A stretch of 64,000 nt of DNA from a virus: positions 98,315 to 162,314 of IMG/VR virus record IMGVR_UViG_3300028821_000038, one strand, 5' to 3'. Position 1 is the first letter of the stretch, and each line of letters opens with the position of its first letter. Below the pieces are notes generated by a model, which saw only the letters and a program-made list of their open reading frames with translations, was not told the origin of the DNA and did no database searches. The position numbers were made by a program, and so were the translations under genes. Below are positions 43,259 through 51,331 of this stretch, piece after piece.

Positions 43259-44077
43259 ATGAACACTGTCAATAAGAGAAAAAACAACGATTCAAGTGGC
43301 AGATCTGTTATAGCTGCACTTGGGGGGCTTGCTGCTTCGAAAGCCAGCAAGGAAGTACATCACGGTATTATGAGTAGAGGACTCAAAAAATTGCATTTTG
43401 AGGGAGATACCCCTCTGTCAAAAAAAGAGATAGAGGATATTAGAAAGGCTGTCGGGGCAGACCCAAAACTTCCTGTTCTTACAAATAATACCGAGCTTCT
43501 TAATCACCTTATGGATAGTTGGTATAAACAGTTCAGGAAAATTGGCTATGACGAAAAAAAGGCAGAAGCTCTTGCTGAGAAAAACGCAAAAGAAATGTTT
43601 AAGCGGAGTCATGGAGGTCCTCATTATCATAGGCTTTTCGGTTATATCTATCAAGGGGGGGAGGGAGGAAACAGTCCTACCGCTTTGGCTCATGAGTTTA
43701 CACATAGCACATCTCCTACAATAATGAATATTTCGCATATAGCTTCGAGTGTGCTTAAAACCCCCGCTACTATTTATGCTGGATATAAAGCTATTAATGA
43801 TGACAATGGATTAAGCAAAAAAGAGGCAGCTGGGCTTGCTGCCGTAATGGCACCTATGCTTGCAGAAGAAACCAGGGCCAACCATGGTGCGTATAAAGCA
43901 ATGAAAAAATTACACGGAAAGCTAACTTCCGAGATGAAAAACATGCTTCTATTGTCTGAAGGGTCATATGTGCTAGGCGCTACTGCTCCATTCATTGCGT
44001 ATGGTTTAGCCAGAGGAGGAAAGAAGGCTTATGATAAATTTTTTAAAAACGATAAGAAGGGCAGGGAAAAATCTTGA
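43259..44077 (+). CDS. HExxH zinc-metallopeptidase-like protein (copy 1)
   Basis: 272 residues. GGAG (43250-43253) favours ATG 43259 over the ATG at 43247. Residues 143-151 read LAHEFTHST, the HExxH zinc site. A third ligand may be Glu in LAEETRAN (about 202-208). Flanking helices are Gly/Ala-rich (AGYKAIN…, IAYGLARGG), and the N-terminus is basic. It is about 40% similar by eye to the next gene. Such enzymes in a head-gene cluster could be virion peptidases for entry or maturation; no classic prohead protease fold is recognised. Confidence 0.7.
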   Translation: MNTVNKRKNNDSSGRSVIAALGGLAASKASKEVHHGIMSRGLKKLHFEGDTPLSKKEIEDIRKAVGADPKLPVLTNNTELLNHLMDSWYKQFRKIGYDEKKAEALAEKNAKEMFKRSHGGPHYHRLFGYIYQGGEGGNSPTALAHEFTHSTSPTIMNISHIASSVLKTPATIYAGYKAINDDNGLSKKEAAGLAAVMAPMLAEETRANHGAYKAMKKLHGKLTSEMKNMLLLSEGSYVLGATAPFIAYGLARGGKKAYDKFFKNDKKGREKS

Positions 44078-44898
44078 AAAAAAGAAACAAAAAAGATGAA
44101 GAGTATTTAGATACTGCTGTGACTACAGGTGGGAAGGGGCTTGCTGGATATCTTGCTATGAATGGGGCGAATATGGCTTTTAGTTCCACCAACAAAGGTC
44201 TAGGCCGTATAGGGCAATACGGCACAGGAGTACCAGTTACCGAGTCCGACATACACAAAATAAAAAAGATTGTCGGTGCTAGAGAGGATATGCCTGTATA
44301 TACATCTTCTTCTGAAATATACAACGCCAAAAAAGATGTATTTTATAACAGGGCCAAAAAGATACTTGCAGATGCAGTCAAAAAAGGCAACCCTAAGAGT
44401 ATAATGACCGAGGAAAATTATAAAGGGGTTGCGAAGCAGTTGGCTAAACATGAAGCATCGAATACTCACTATAGCCCATCGTTTGACCATGTGGTGATTT
44501 CCAAGGATTACCATAACGATCCTCTTGCGATAGCGCATGAATTGACTCATTCTACAGCGTCAAAAATCGGAACACGCCTTTACGGTCTGTCTAGGAGGCT
44601 GCATGCTCCGGCAGCACTTTATGCTGGATATAAGGGTGCCAGTGATGATGGTATGGATAAAAAGGATGCGGCAATCGTGGGGGCCGCTGTCTTGCCTATG
44701 CTCGCAGAGGAGACCAGGGCGAATATCAATGGCTACAAAGCAGCAAAAAAGCTATACGGTAAGCTGCCCTCCAAATCATTAGCTACACTTATCGATTCGC
44801 AAGGTAGCTATATGGCATATGGCGCAGTTCCTCTGGCAGCATACGGGCTTGGTAGATTGTTCAATAAAGGTTACCATAAAGCTATGGATGAAAAATGA
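44074..44898 (+). CDS. HExxH zinc-metallopeptidase-like protein (copy 2)
   Basis: 274 residues. Start TTG 44074 overlaps the previous stop (TTGA). IAHELTHST holds HExxH at 155-159; the AEETRAN segment (about 211-217) repeats the candidate third ligand, with nearly the same spacing as copy 1. Shared features: VTESDIHKIKKIVGA / SKKEIEDIRKAVGA, HAPAALYAGYKG / KTPATIYAGYKA. A tandem duplicate with both zinc sites kept, so both are probably active. Confidence 0.7.
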   Translation: MKKRNKKDEEYLDTAVTTGGKGLAGYLAMNGANMAFSSTNKGLGRIGQYGTGVPVTESDIHKIKKIVGAREDMPVYTSSSEIYNAKKDVFYNRAKKILADAVKKGNPKSIMTEENYKGVAKQLAKHEASNTHYSPSFDHVVISKDYHNDPLAIAHELTHSTASKIGTRLYGLSRRLHAPAALYAGYKGASDDGMDKKDAAIVGAAVLPMLAEETRANINGYKAAKKLYGKLPSKSLATLIDSQGSYMAYGAVPLAAYGLGRLFNKGYHKAMDEK

Positions 44899-44904
44899 TA
44901 TAAT
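44896..44904 (+). promoter_or_regulatory. Extended -10 promoter
   Basis: TGATATAAT spans the end of the 44074 gene and lies 26 bp before ATG 44931. It matches the TGnTATAAT elements elsewhere in the window. Confidence 0.5.
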
Positions 44905-44930
44905 CTTAAAAACCATTTAAGGGGTAAATT

Positions 44931-45173
44931 ATGGCAGTTGAACTTGAAAAAATAGCAAAACTTCTTGAGGACGCATACGATAGGATTTCTGCGCTTGAGC
45001 AGGAGAATGAGAGATTGCAAAGCGGAGTTTCTTTACCAAAAGAGGCAAAACAGGACATTTTTGGGGATAATGACGAGCCTGGTGATATATTTACAATGGG
45101 GCATGTCGCCGAAATACACTCTGAAAATGGTGTGTCTGCTGATGCAAGATTGGATGAATTTTTAGCCGGATAG
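44931..45173 (+). CDS. Small coiled-coil protein, possible scaffold, 80 aa
   Basis: AGGGG precedes ATG 44931. The N-terminal half (ELEKIAKLLEDAYDRISALEQENERL) is a heptad coiled coil; the C-terminal half is acidic and unstructured-looking. Contains LEKIA, the recurrent KxA motif. It lies just before the decoration and capsid genes, where scaffolds are common, but 80 residues is short for one. A strong terminator follows. Confidence 0.6.
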   Translation: MAVELEKIAKLLEDAYDRISALEQENERLQSGVSLPKEAKQDIFGDNDEPGDIFTMGHVAEIHSENGVSADARLDEFLAG

Positions 45174-45208
45174 TGTCTTTTTTTTCTTTTGTCTTCCTTG
45201 CCCCATTA

Positions 45209-45234
45209 AAAAAGTACGATTATTCGTACTTTTT
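45209..45234. terminator. Strong bidirectional hairpin terminator
   Basis: AAAAAGTACGA-TTAT-TCGTACTTTTT is an 11-bp perfect stem with a 4-base loop and A/T ends on both sides. It separates the coiled-coil gene from the decoration/capsid unit. Confidence 0.85.
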
Positions 45235-45253
45235 CTATTTATTTAAGTTTTAA

Positions 45254-45261
45254 TATACAAT
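45254..45261 (+). promoter_or_regulatory. TACAAT-type -10 before the capsid unit
   Basis: TATACAAT lies 39 bp before ATG 45300, after a terminator. A perfect 7-bp inverted repeat, TTTGTTT/AAACAAA, lies between it and the ribosome site (AAAGGAAAG). This should drive the two most abundant virion proteins. Confidence 0.45.
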
Positions 45262-45299
45262 TATTTTGTTTATTAAACAAAAAAATAAAAAGGAAAGAC

Positions 45300-45695
45300 A
45301 TGAAGAATATAGAAATTGTTTGCGGGTACCGCTCGTTCGGACACGAAGATGTCTATGCTTCTGATCCTGCTGTGGTTGTTGTAGAGGGTGATATTATAGA
45401 GCCCTCTGGTGCAAAAGTAACACTGTCTGGCTCCACGGTTCACAAAGAGTGCGGCATTGTTATTGAAAGAAACTATATCAATGGCCAACCCAAAGATAGT
45501 GGGAAGATCCCGGTATATGTTTCCAACTTTGTCGTTAGAACATCAAGATATACTCCCGCTACCTATGCTCCAAATGATCCTATAACTGTTACCGATGGAC
45601 TTCCCGCTAAAGGGACTGTTGGCACGGATGCAATATGGGGTTATGTTGTTGCTGTAAATCAAGATGGAACACTCGATATTAGAGTGAATTACTAA
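45300..45695 (+). CDS. Probable head decoration protein, 131 aa
   Basis: AAAGGA precedes ATG 45300. A compact beta-rich protein (IVCGYRSFGHEDVYASDPAVVVVEGD…GTLDIRVNY) without cysteine motif. It lies 14 bp before the major capsid gene, in its own promoter unit, the usual place for a capsid-stabilising or decoration protein. The fold is inferred from size and position. Confidence 0.6.
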   Translation: MKNIEIVCGYRSFGHEDVYASDPAVVVVEGDIIEPSGAKVTLSGSTVHKECGIVIERNYINGQPKDSGKIPVYVSNFVVRTSRYTPATYAPNDPITVTDGLPAKGTVGTDAIWGYVVAVNQDGTLDIRVNY

Positions 45696-45709
45696 GAAGG
45701 AGTTGAGAG

Positions 45710-46645
45710 ATGACTACTGAAACACCAAGTGTAAAACAAACCAATGCGACTTTGGTTAGAAAGATATATCAGTCTCCTGAACTCCTGAAAGAGGCGATGG
45801 AGAACTCTACCTACTTTATTCGTGAGAAAGTCCGTGAACTTGGATTTGCGAGAAAGCTGATAGAGCCTATCTTTGTAACCGCTGCAGACCTCGACAGAAC
45901 TGTTGAAAATGATCAGCCTACCATTATCCTCGAAAAAGATATGGAGGCCAAGGCGTACACTCTCCCGTTCCGTGGACAAGGTGAGAGTAAATACTGGGAA
46001 GGCGATAAATTCCTTATCACATTCCAAAAAGTAGAGTCTGATCACTTCAATAAGTCTAAATTTGAGATGATGAACAGCAAGACCGACTATAAGACGCTTC
46101 TTCAAAAGCGTATAGTTGAAGAGATGTTCAAAACCGAAGATGAGACTATGCTGGCGGCATTTAACAAGGTTATTGCGGATGCAGAAAATACAGCACCCGG
46201 AACACAGTTCCAGCAAGTGACTGGTGGACTCACCAAGACAAACATCAAAATTCTGATTCAGATGCTTTCCAAGCTCAGAATGCTTCCTCCTGCTGGCGGA
46301 CCGAAGCCCAAAATTCTGATGAACCAGACCCTGAAGATGGAACTCATTGAGCTCGGTATGATCGAGATTGGTGATAGCAATGTTGGTAAGTATTGGAATG
46401 AAGGAACAGTGGGTGTAAGCTCTCTGTTTGGAGTACCTGTTGTGGATACCATCAAGAACGATCTTGTAAAAGACGACGAGATGTATATAATTGCACCGCA
46501 GGACTACTTCGGAAGATTCTTTATTCTCCAGGACCACACAATGGTTATCAAGACCGAAGCTGATATGATTAACTTTTGGTCGTATTCTTCCATGGGTCTT
46601 GGACTTGCAAACACAAAAGGCGTTGCAAAGATACAACTGGTATAA
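45710..46645 (+). CDS. Major capsid protein (probable HK97 fold)
   Basis: 311 residues. GAAGGAG precedes ATG 45710. N-terminal helices (LVRKIYQSPELLKEAMENS) are followed by an extended region with FREKVRELGFARKLIEP-like charge alternation. A long spine helix with YKTLLQKRIVEEMFKTEDETML and a C-terminal beta domain (IIAPQDYFGRFFILQDHTM) suit the HK97 type. Codon use looks well adapted, with few rare codons. It is followed by a bidirectional terminator. No long prodomain is obvious. Confidence 0.8.
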   Translation: MTTETPSVKQTNATLVRKIYQSPELLKEAMENSTYFIREKVRELGFARKLIEPIFVTAADLDRTVENDQPTIILEKDMEAKAYTLPFRGQGESKYWEGDKFLITFQKVESDHFNKSKFEMMNSKTDYKTLLQKRIVEEMFKTEDETMLAAFNKVIADAENTAPGTQFQQVTGGLTKTNIKILIQMLSKLRMLPPAGGPKPKILMNQTLKMELIELGMIEIGDSNVGKYWNEGTVGVSSLFGVPVVDTIKNDLVKDDEMYIIAPQDYFGRFFILQDHTMVIKTEADMINFWSYSSMGLGLANTKGVAKIQLV

Positions 46646-46666
46646 AACACCTATAATCTGGGCTAA

Positions 46667-46701
46667 AATAAGGAAGAGAGATTATTTCTCTCTCCCTTAT
46701 T
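46667..46701. terminator. Bidirectional terminator between convergent units
   Basis: AATAAGG-A-AGAGAGA (46667-46681) pairs with TCTCTCT-C-CCTTATT (46687-46701): 14 pairs, one mismatch, 5-base loop. It lies 21 bp after the capsid stop and beyond the end of the leftward unit. The rest of the 46702-46851 gap shows nothing clear. Confidence 0.75.
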
Positions 46702-46851
46702 ATTTGCAAAAGTCCATTATAAATACTGCGTTCCCACAGTCCCATATTGGAATTTTTGCCTGCTATATAGGAATCTACTATGTCTTGTTTTCCCTATTTT
46801 ATAAGGTGAAATTTGAAGAGATTTTGAATTTCTAAAAGAGAAGAAATTCTT

Positions 46852-47163
46852 TTATAGCCACAATCGTCTACACCTAGCCAATATATAAATTAACCATCGA
46901 AAAATTTTTTTTAGAAAAATATCAGCAGAATTTTTCTTCCTCCATATCTCTGGATCGTATGTCGTCGAGTCTGCAAGCGCCCTTGCAGCAGGGACTCTTT
47001 TCTTTTCACATCCATCAAAACCCGTCCTCTCACATTTGGAATAAGCCTCGATATTTCGCCAATATTCGTAGTATTCTTCTCTACGCATTCTCGCGAGAGT
47101 ATCTTCTTTTGATCTTTCTTTTAAAAATTGATGAATCCTTGACTTTTTTTTCTTATTGGGCAT
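46852..47163 (-). CDS. Hypothetical basic protein, 103 aa
   Basis: AAGGAG precedes ATG 47163. Very basic N-terminus (MPNKKKKSRIHQFLKER), with a helical middle and two Cys (KCERTGFDGC). The coding sequence contains strong inverted repeats near 46968-46998 (CTGCAAG/CTTGCAG inside GAGTC/GACTC). After the TAA the same frame stays open for another 42 codons, which may be chance. Last gene of the leftward unit. Function unknown. Confidence 0.55.
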   Translation of the reverse strand: MPNKKKKSRIHQFLKERSKEDTLARMRREEYYEYWRNIEAYSKCERTGFDGCEKKRVPAARALADSTTYDPEIWRKKNSADIFLKKIFRWLIYILARCRRLWL

Positions 47164-47188
47164 TTTATCTCCTTGTAAATTTTTAATT

Positions 47189-47878
47189 TTATCTCTTTTG
47201 AATTTCTTCAAGAGTTATTATAAAATTAATTCGAATGTAAGAGGGCAACCCTTCTAAGCAATGCTCAATATGGTTTAAATCAATATTATATACTAATCCA
47301 TAGAAAGGATAATTTCTATCTGATGCGCACTTTTTCGTTATTGTATCCCAGGTGCTAAGTTTCGGGTCTAGTTTTATGTCTAATCCCGAAACCATTCCAA
47401 TTTTCACCATATCAAACCTATGTAAAATTTTAGTGGCAAGTTCCCTAATTGGTCTTTTTATTCTTATATGAGCCAACCAAAGTGAAACCGCACCAATTCT
47501 TATAAAAGAACCACAATCCTACGCAAAATCCTTCGAATATTTACCGAGTAGAAATAAAAGCCTTTCTTTACTTTTGTCGTCAACTTCATGGGAAAGTATA
47601 AGATTCAATAGAAAGAGTTCATTTTGCTTGAGGAAACTTAAAGCCTCTTTTTTAATCTCTTCACGTGCGTCCCTTACTTCTTTCCAGAAATCAAGATCGG
47701 TTGTGACATAATGAGGTAAATTCTGTTCAACAAGTCCTTCTAAGAGCTCGGTCGTTATATTAATTCGATATTTTAATTTAAGAGATTCTAAAATCGAATT
47801 GAAAACTTGTTGTCTATCTTGAAACAGATAAAATGTTAATTTTTTATACACCTCATCAATTTTATTTTTTGGATCCAT
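47189..47878 (-). pseudogene. Gene split by a single in-frame TAG
   Basis: The first part starts at ATG 47878 with AAGGAG seven bases upstream (MDPKNKIDEVYKK…) and ends SKDFA, then TAG (47519-47521). The same frame continues for 109 codons, DCGSFIRIGAVSLWLAHIR…TLEEIQKR, with clear protein character and no ribosome site of its own. As one gene it would be about 229 residues, helical and soluble. The frame is open further upstream to an ATG at 48025 (MTNKDISQIR…), a possible earlier start coupled to the gene before. Nonsense mutation or read-through. Confidence 0.6.
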
Positions 47879-48024
47879 TTTCTCTCCTTTTTTGTGATCA
47901 ATTTGGTCTTTGGTGTTAGGGGTGCCTTCTTGGATGGGGGATATCTCGTTATTTATTAGAACTTCAGCATGTGAAACGGGGCAGCTAAGCGTGTGTCTTA
48001 TTTGGGATATATCTTTATTCGTCA

Positions 48025-48450
48025 TTATTTCTCTAATTTCTTTACTGCTTCTTTCGCCCACTCTGGGTACTCCCCTTCAAACGGTGCATAATGGTCAAAC
48101 TCGCCAGCGTTCCTTTGTCCGTTGTTTGCGTTATATGTTGCACAATTCACCGCATCATAAAATTTTAATATTCTACCAAACTCTGTATTATCGTCCCAAC
48201 ACCATACGAGCTCTTTATCTTGAGGAATCCACTCTTCCCAAGCAATATCCATTTCAGATATTCCAGAAAGAGTTATCCGCCCATCATGAGTAAATTTTAT
48301 CATAGTCCACTCATTAAGCCTTTTTGTATATAATGCTCCGTGAATTGGGTAGTCTCCTCCCGCAGTTGTATTGTATATCTGAACAGGTCGCCCGTCTCCT
48401 AAATAGTATTTTTTGCCTACTTCAATAGGGAGTCTAACTGGTATCTTCAT
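48025..48450 (-). CDS. Hypothetical protein, tandem paralogue of 48453, 141 aa
   Basis: GGAGGA precedes ATG 48450. Begins MKIPVRLPIEVGKKYYLGDG and contains ELVWCWDD and HYAPFEGEYPEWAKEAVKKLEK. Nearly every block is matched in the neighbouring gene, so the pair arose by tandem duplication. Trp-rich, probably a small beta domain. Common in phage accessory regions as an unknown protein. No motif for catalysis. Confidence 0.65.
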   Translation of the reverse strand: MKIPVRLPIEVGKKYYLGDGRPVQIYNTTAGGDYPIHGALYTKRLNEWTMIKFTHDGRITLSGISEMDIAWEEWIPQDKELVWCWDDNTEFGRILKFYDAVNCATYNANNGQRNAGEFDHYAPFEGEYPEWAKEAVKKLEK

Positions 48451-48452
48451 AA

Positions 48453-48893
48453 TCAATCCTCCAATTTCTTTACAGTTTCTTTCGCCCATTCGGGATGCTC
48501 TCCCTCAAACGGAGCGTAGTGCTCATACTCACCTCCGTCCCTTTCTCCAGTCATTGTGAATATACATTGATTCACTGCATCATAAAATCCTAAAACTCTG
48601 CCAGCAATATAACCTTTGTCCCAACACCACACCAACTCTTTATCAGAAGGAGTCCACTCCTCATACATTATATTTGTTCGTTCCTCCCAACCATTTTGAC
48701 ATTTTCCTTCACAAGAAAAGGCTTTCTCAATCCATAGTTTCTCACATTTTTCAAAGACTGCTCCATGAATTGGAAAGACTCCTCCAGCGTCCGTTGCGTA
48801 GATGCGCACTTCTCTTCCGTCTTCCGTGTAGTATTTCTTCCCTACCTCAATAGGGAATTTAACTGGTATCTTCATTAGTGTATCATAGAACAT
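48453..48893 (-). CDS. Hypothetical protein, tandem paralogue of 48025, 146 aa
   Basis: AAAGGAG precedes ATG 48893; a second ATG (48875) aligns with the start of the paralogue. MKIPVKFPIEVGKKYYTEDG…ELVWCWDKG…HYAPFEGEHPEWAKETVKKLED. The two copies differ mostly in the middle. A perfect 7-bp hairpin (TTCCCTA/TAGGGAA) lies in the first codons. Function unknown. Confidence 0.65.
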   Translation of the reverse strand: MFYDTLMKIPVKFPIEVGKKYYTEDGREVRIYATDAGGVFPIHGAVFEKCEKLWIEKAFSCEGKCQNGWEERTNIMYEEWTPSDKELVWCWDKGYIAGRVLGFYDAVNQCIFTMTGERDGGEYEHYAPFEGEHPEWAKETVKKLED

Positions 48894-48911
48894 CTTTACT
48901 CCTTTTTTAAC

Positions 48912-49220
48912 TCATTCTCCGCTCGACTCTTTAAAGTTTTCACAGTATCCCTCGGGATTTTTTTGAATATTATAGAGTTCACAATGCCAGATTTGTTTGC
49001 CCTCGACCCCCTTTCCTTCTAATATTATTTTTGAGCAATGTCCACAATCTTTACAGACTGCCTTCTTGTTAGACTCCTTGTCAAGATATAGGCGATATTC
49101 TCCTACTTTGAAGGGAGTCTGTTTGTCTTTTTGCTCCAAGAGGCTCAACACATCCTTGGCAAGTTCCATCAGCTCATCTACTTTCAACTTACCAAATAGT
49201 TCAATAAGTTCCATCATCAT
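48912..49220 (-). CDS. Small Cys-ribbon protein, paralogue of 57081, 102 aa
   Basis: AAGGAGG precedes an ATG-ATG-ATG start (49220). A helical N-terminal half (ELAKDVLSLLEQKDK), GEYRLYLDKES, then a zinc ribbon: CKDCGHCSKI…WHCELY…GYCENF. Four conserved cysteines likely bind one zinc. The 57081 copy carries about 35 extra residues between the two halves, so the two differ by an insertion or deletion. Possibly a regulator of transcription or a host inhibitor; unknown. Confidence 0.65.
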   Translation of the reverse strand: MMMELIELFGKLKVDELMELAKDVLSLLEQKDKQTPFKVGEYRLYLDKESNKKAVCKDCGHCSKIILEGKGVEGKQIWHCELYNIQKNPEGYCENFKESSGE

Positions 49221-49317
49221 CCTCCTTTTTGTGTTTCTAATCTTTTTGTCTTATTATATTACTCACATAAGTTGGTGGTTACCATAGTGGTATTTTTACA
49301 CCATTCTACCCACAATC

Positions 49318-49608
49318 TTATCCTAAACTCCACTCGATTTTGTCAAGACTCATTATATAGTTTTGATGAGATTCCACTGTTATTTTCATTGCATCAACAT
49401 CTTCCGAAGAGTGAAATGCTCCCTGTGTGTGTGACTTGACCCATGCTAGATATAGAGCACGGGTATCTTTCCAGTGCCTCTTTTTGTACTCTCCCTTCTT
49501 ATTTTTTTTGTAACTATATAGGCACATTTCTGTTACCCATGTAGGGGTTTGCCACAGGTTTACTTCCTCTCCGGTCTTCTTGACCGTGGCCTCTAAATTC
49601 ATGCTCAT
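49318..49608 (-). CDS. Hypothetical protein, 96 aa
   Basis: It overlaps the end of the upstream gene by four bases (start 49608). Lys/Trp-rich, with TPTWVTEMCLYSYKK and RHWKDTRALYLAWVKSH; mostly helical. In the gap after it (49221-49317) only a doubtful 24-codon GTG frame is seen. Sits between the paralogue pair members 49605 and 48912, in the position taken by 57536 in the other block. Confidence 0.6.
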   Translation of the reverse strand: MSMNLEATVKKTGEEVNLWQTPTWVTEMCLYSYKKNKKGEYKKRHWKDTRALYLAWVKSHTQGAFHSSEDVDAMKITVESHQNYIMSLDKIEWSLG

Positions 49609-50207
49609 ATTGTCTCCTTTCTATAGTGTTCTATTAGCTTTTGTCGAAGCTCCTCTATTGATGATGGGATTGTAGTATCTTTTGTTTTCAACACAAAAGG
49701 TTGGGCTACCCTTGTTAAGGTGAATCCGTTATCCCAAAATTTTGCATCACACCCATCCGAGATATAGTCAAATACTTTGTAGAATATTTGACCTTTCACC
49801 ACTGTATAGCTGTGGAATATCTTTAGGGATATTCCCGTTGCGGTCTCAATAAATACCCAATCAAATTTTTTAAGCGGGAGTTTGTTAAACATCTCCTCTG
49901 CTTTCTGCTCAGAGATTTTCCCCCTTTCTTGCATAATAGGCAGAGTGTAACCCTCTGCAAATTTTAAAGGTACTCTGAGACCTTTGTAGGGTTCTCTCCA
50001 GACAGCCAAAGTGTCAAGGTTGTTAAACTTAAAATTTTCCCAAGATTGGGCGGCCGTCTTGTCAGCCCACACTCTCTTAAACTCCTCTTCGGTCATTAGA
50101 TATGACCACACCTCATCCTCTTCCTTCATTGAAAAAGCAATATAGGTAGTTCCTTCATCATTTATAAAGTAACCCTCAAAATTTTGTATTCTTTCTATCA
50201 TTAGCAT
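49605..50207 (-). CDS. Hypothetical protein, paralogue of 57759, 200 aa
   Basis: GGAG precedes ATG 50207 (a second ATG at 50201). Matches the 57759 product in several blocks: LPPIMERxK/LPIMQERGK, KKFDWVFIETATGISLKIFHSY / RRFDWVVVETSMSFSIQIFNEW, KVFDYISDGCDAKFWDNG / KCFDVISNGVDICFFDDN. A soluble beta/alpha protein without known motif. The coding sequence is dense in perfect inverted repeats (for example GTCAAATA/TATTTGAC and GGAATATC/GATATTCC near 49770-49835). Confidence 0.65.
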   Translation of the reverse strand: MLMIERIQNFEGYFINDEGTTYIAFSMKEEDEVWSYLMTEEEFKRVWADKTAAQSWENFKFNNLDTLAVWREPYKGLRVPLKFAEGYTLPIMQERGKISEQKAEEMFNKLPLKKFDWVFIETATGISLKIFHSYTVVKGQIFYKVFDYISDGCDAKFWDNGFTLTRVAQPFVLKTKDTTIPSSIEELRQKLIEHYRKETI

Positions 50208-50302
50208 TTCTTACTCCTTCAAAAAAATTTATAACAGGGTTGGCGGATTTCTCCGCAACTCTCTTCCGGTTGTTTAGGAGAGTGCAATTCGGAGATATTT
50301 TC

Positions 50303-50617
50303 TTAAATCTCCTCCACTTCTTTCTGTTCTTCATCCTCCTTACATATGGTAAAAGATTGCTTTATTTCTTTTATAACCATTATTAATATATACAGAAGAA
50401 TTATGATTATTCCAATATCCTTATAGTATCCAAAAGACGATGATGCTTGTGTCGCTATTGTTATACCAAACAGGTGCACGGCAATGTACCCTATTCCAGC
50501 GAAAATAATACTTAATGCAAGTATTATTAATATTGTAAATATAGCTATTTTGATAATCTCTTTGATTGTTTCTACAGAACTCTTTAAAAATTTTCTCCAT
50601 TTGAATGAACAGTTCAT
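50303..50617 (-). CDS. Two-pass membrane protein, 104 aa, possible read-through extension
   Basis: Start ATG 50617. Two hydrophobic helices (about 20-48 and 66-86) and an acidic tail ending KEVEEI, then TAA. The same frame then reads 27 further residues (ENISELHSPKQPEESCGEIRQPCYKFF) up to TGA at 50219-50221, filling the gap to the next gene. The extension is hydrophilic and protein-like. Whether it is translated is unknown. Small membrane proteins in this position may act on host envelope or exclusion. Confidence 0.6.
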   Translation of the reverse strand: MNCSFKWRKFLKSSVETIKEIIKIAIFTILIILALSIIFAGIGYIAVHLFGITIATQASSSFGYYKDIGIIIILLYILIMVIKEIKQSFTICKEDEEQKEVEEI

Positions 50618-50655
50618 TTTTTTTCCTTAATGATTTGGTGTATCAGTATGCGCAA

Positions 50656-51321
50656 CTATGTCTCTTGTTGACTCTTCAGTTTCTCCAGTTCGTCCTCTAT
50701 GTACTTTATATATTTTTTAAAAGTCTTATAGTGTATCATCTGCCCGCCCTTGCCACACTGTGGGCTTATCAACTTATTAAGCCTATTCATGACTGTAGAC
50801 AGTTGCTTAATAAGTATAAACTCTGTAGCACTCAGCCCAAATTTATCTAAGAGGCGTTTCAGTAATAGTCCTGCCTCTGGCATGGAGCTCTCGTCGTATA
50901 TGCAGTCCTCTTGTAACAAGGTGTTTAGGGCGGTATGCTTGAACATCATTACCCCAACCTTGAATTCGCCAGCACAAGAAACAAGTTCTCGCTCTACTGC
51001 GCGAGCGATATACTTAATGCCGTCTTCTTTTGTCAGGCCATGGGGCTCTTCCTTCATTATTAAGAGTCGAGTATCTATAAGATTAAAGAATATCTTTTCA
51101 AATTTTGATACCGATTCCGTTGCCTTTATATTCGAGAATGTACCATATCCGTCGTACTCCCCAGTCATGATAGGACTAGCTATGTAAAACATACTCTCTG
51201 GGTAGCAAACTCCCGAAGCATCTATTTCTTTTTTTCGTTGTTCTATGAATATAAAGTCTACCTTTTCCCCCTCTAAGATCGGGAGTTGTGTTATTGCGCA
51301 GGTTCCGTTCCAGCATCCCAT
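50656..51321 (-). CDS. Conserved phage protein with MGCWNGTC start, 221 aa
   Basis: AAGGAGG precedes ATG 51321. MGCWNGTCAITQLPILEGEKV is the opening of a protein family seen in many phages (Cys-Trp-x-x-Thr-Cys, then LPI), of unknown function. The rest is helical. An 11-bp perfect inverted repeat, ACTTATTAAGC/GCTTAATAAGT (50772-50782/50805-50815), lies within the C-terminal coding part. TAG then reads 13 more codons in frame to a stop overlapping the next gene; probably chance. Confidence 0.75.
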   Translation of the reverse strand: MGCWNGTCAITQLPILEGEKVDFIFIEQRKKEIDASGVCYPESMFYIASPIMTGEYDGYGTFSNIKATESVSKFEKIFFNLIDTRLLIMKEEPHGLTKEDGIKYIARAVERELVSCAGEFKVGVMMFKHTALNTLLQEDCIYDESSMPEAGLLLKRLLDKFGLSATEFILIKQLSTVMNRLNKLISPQCGKGGQMIHYKTFKKYIKYIEDELEKLKSQQET

Positions 51322-51331
51322 AGTACCTCCT

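Noticed and set aside
45692-46636. Long antisense frame of 314 codons opposite the major capsid gene
   Set aside because: A mirror of strong codon bias on the coding strand; no ribosome site, improbable composition (Cys/His/Leu-rich).
46599-46835. Frame running from the capsid gene through the terminator
   Set aside because: It crosses a strong hairpin terminator and has no start of its own.
49259-49333. 24-codon GTG frame (MEFRIRLWVEWCKNTTM…)
   Set aside because: Protein-like but very short, no ribosome site, overlaps the end of the 49318 gene.
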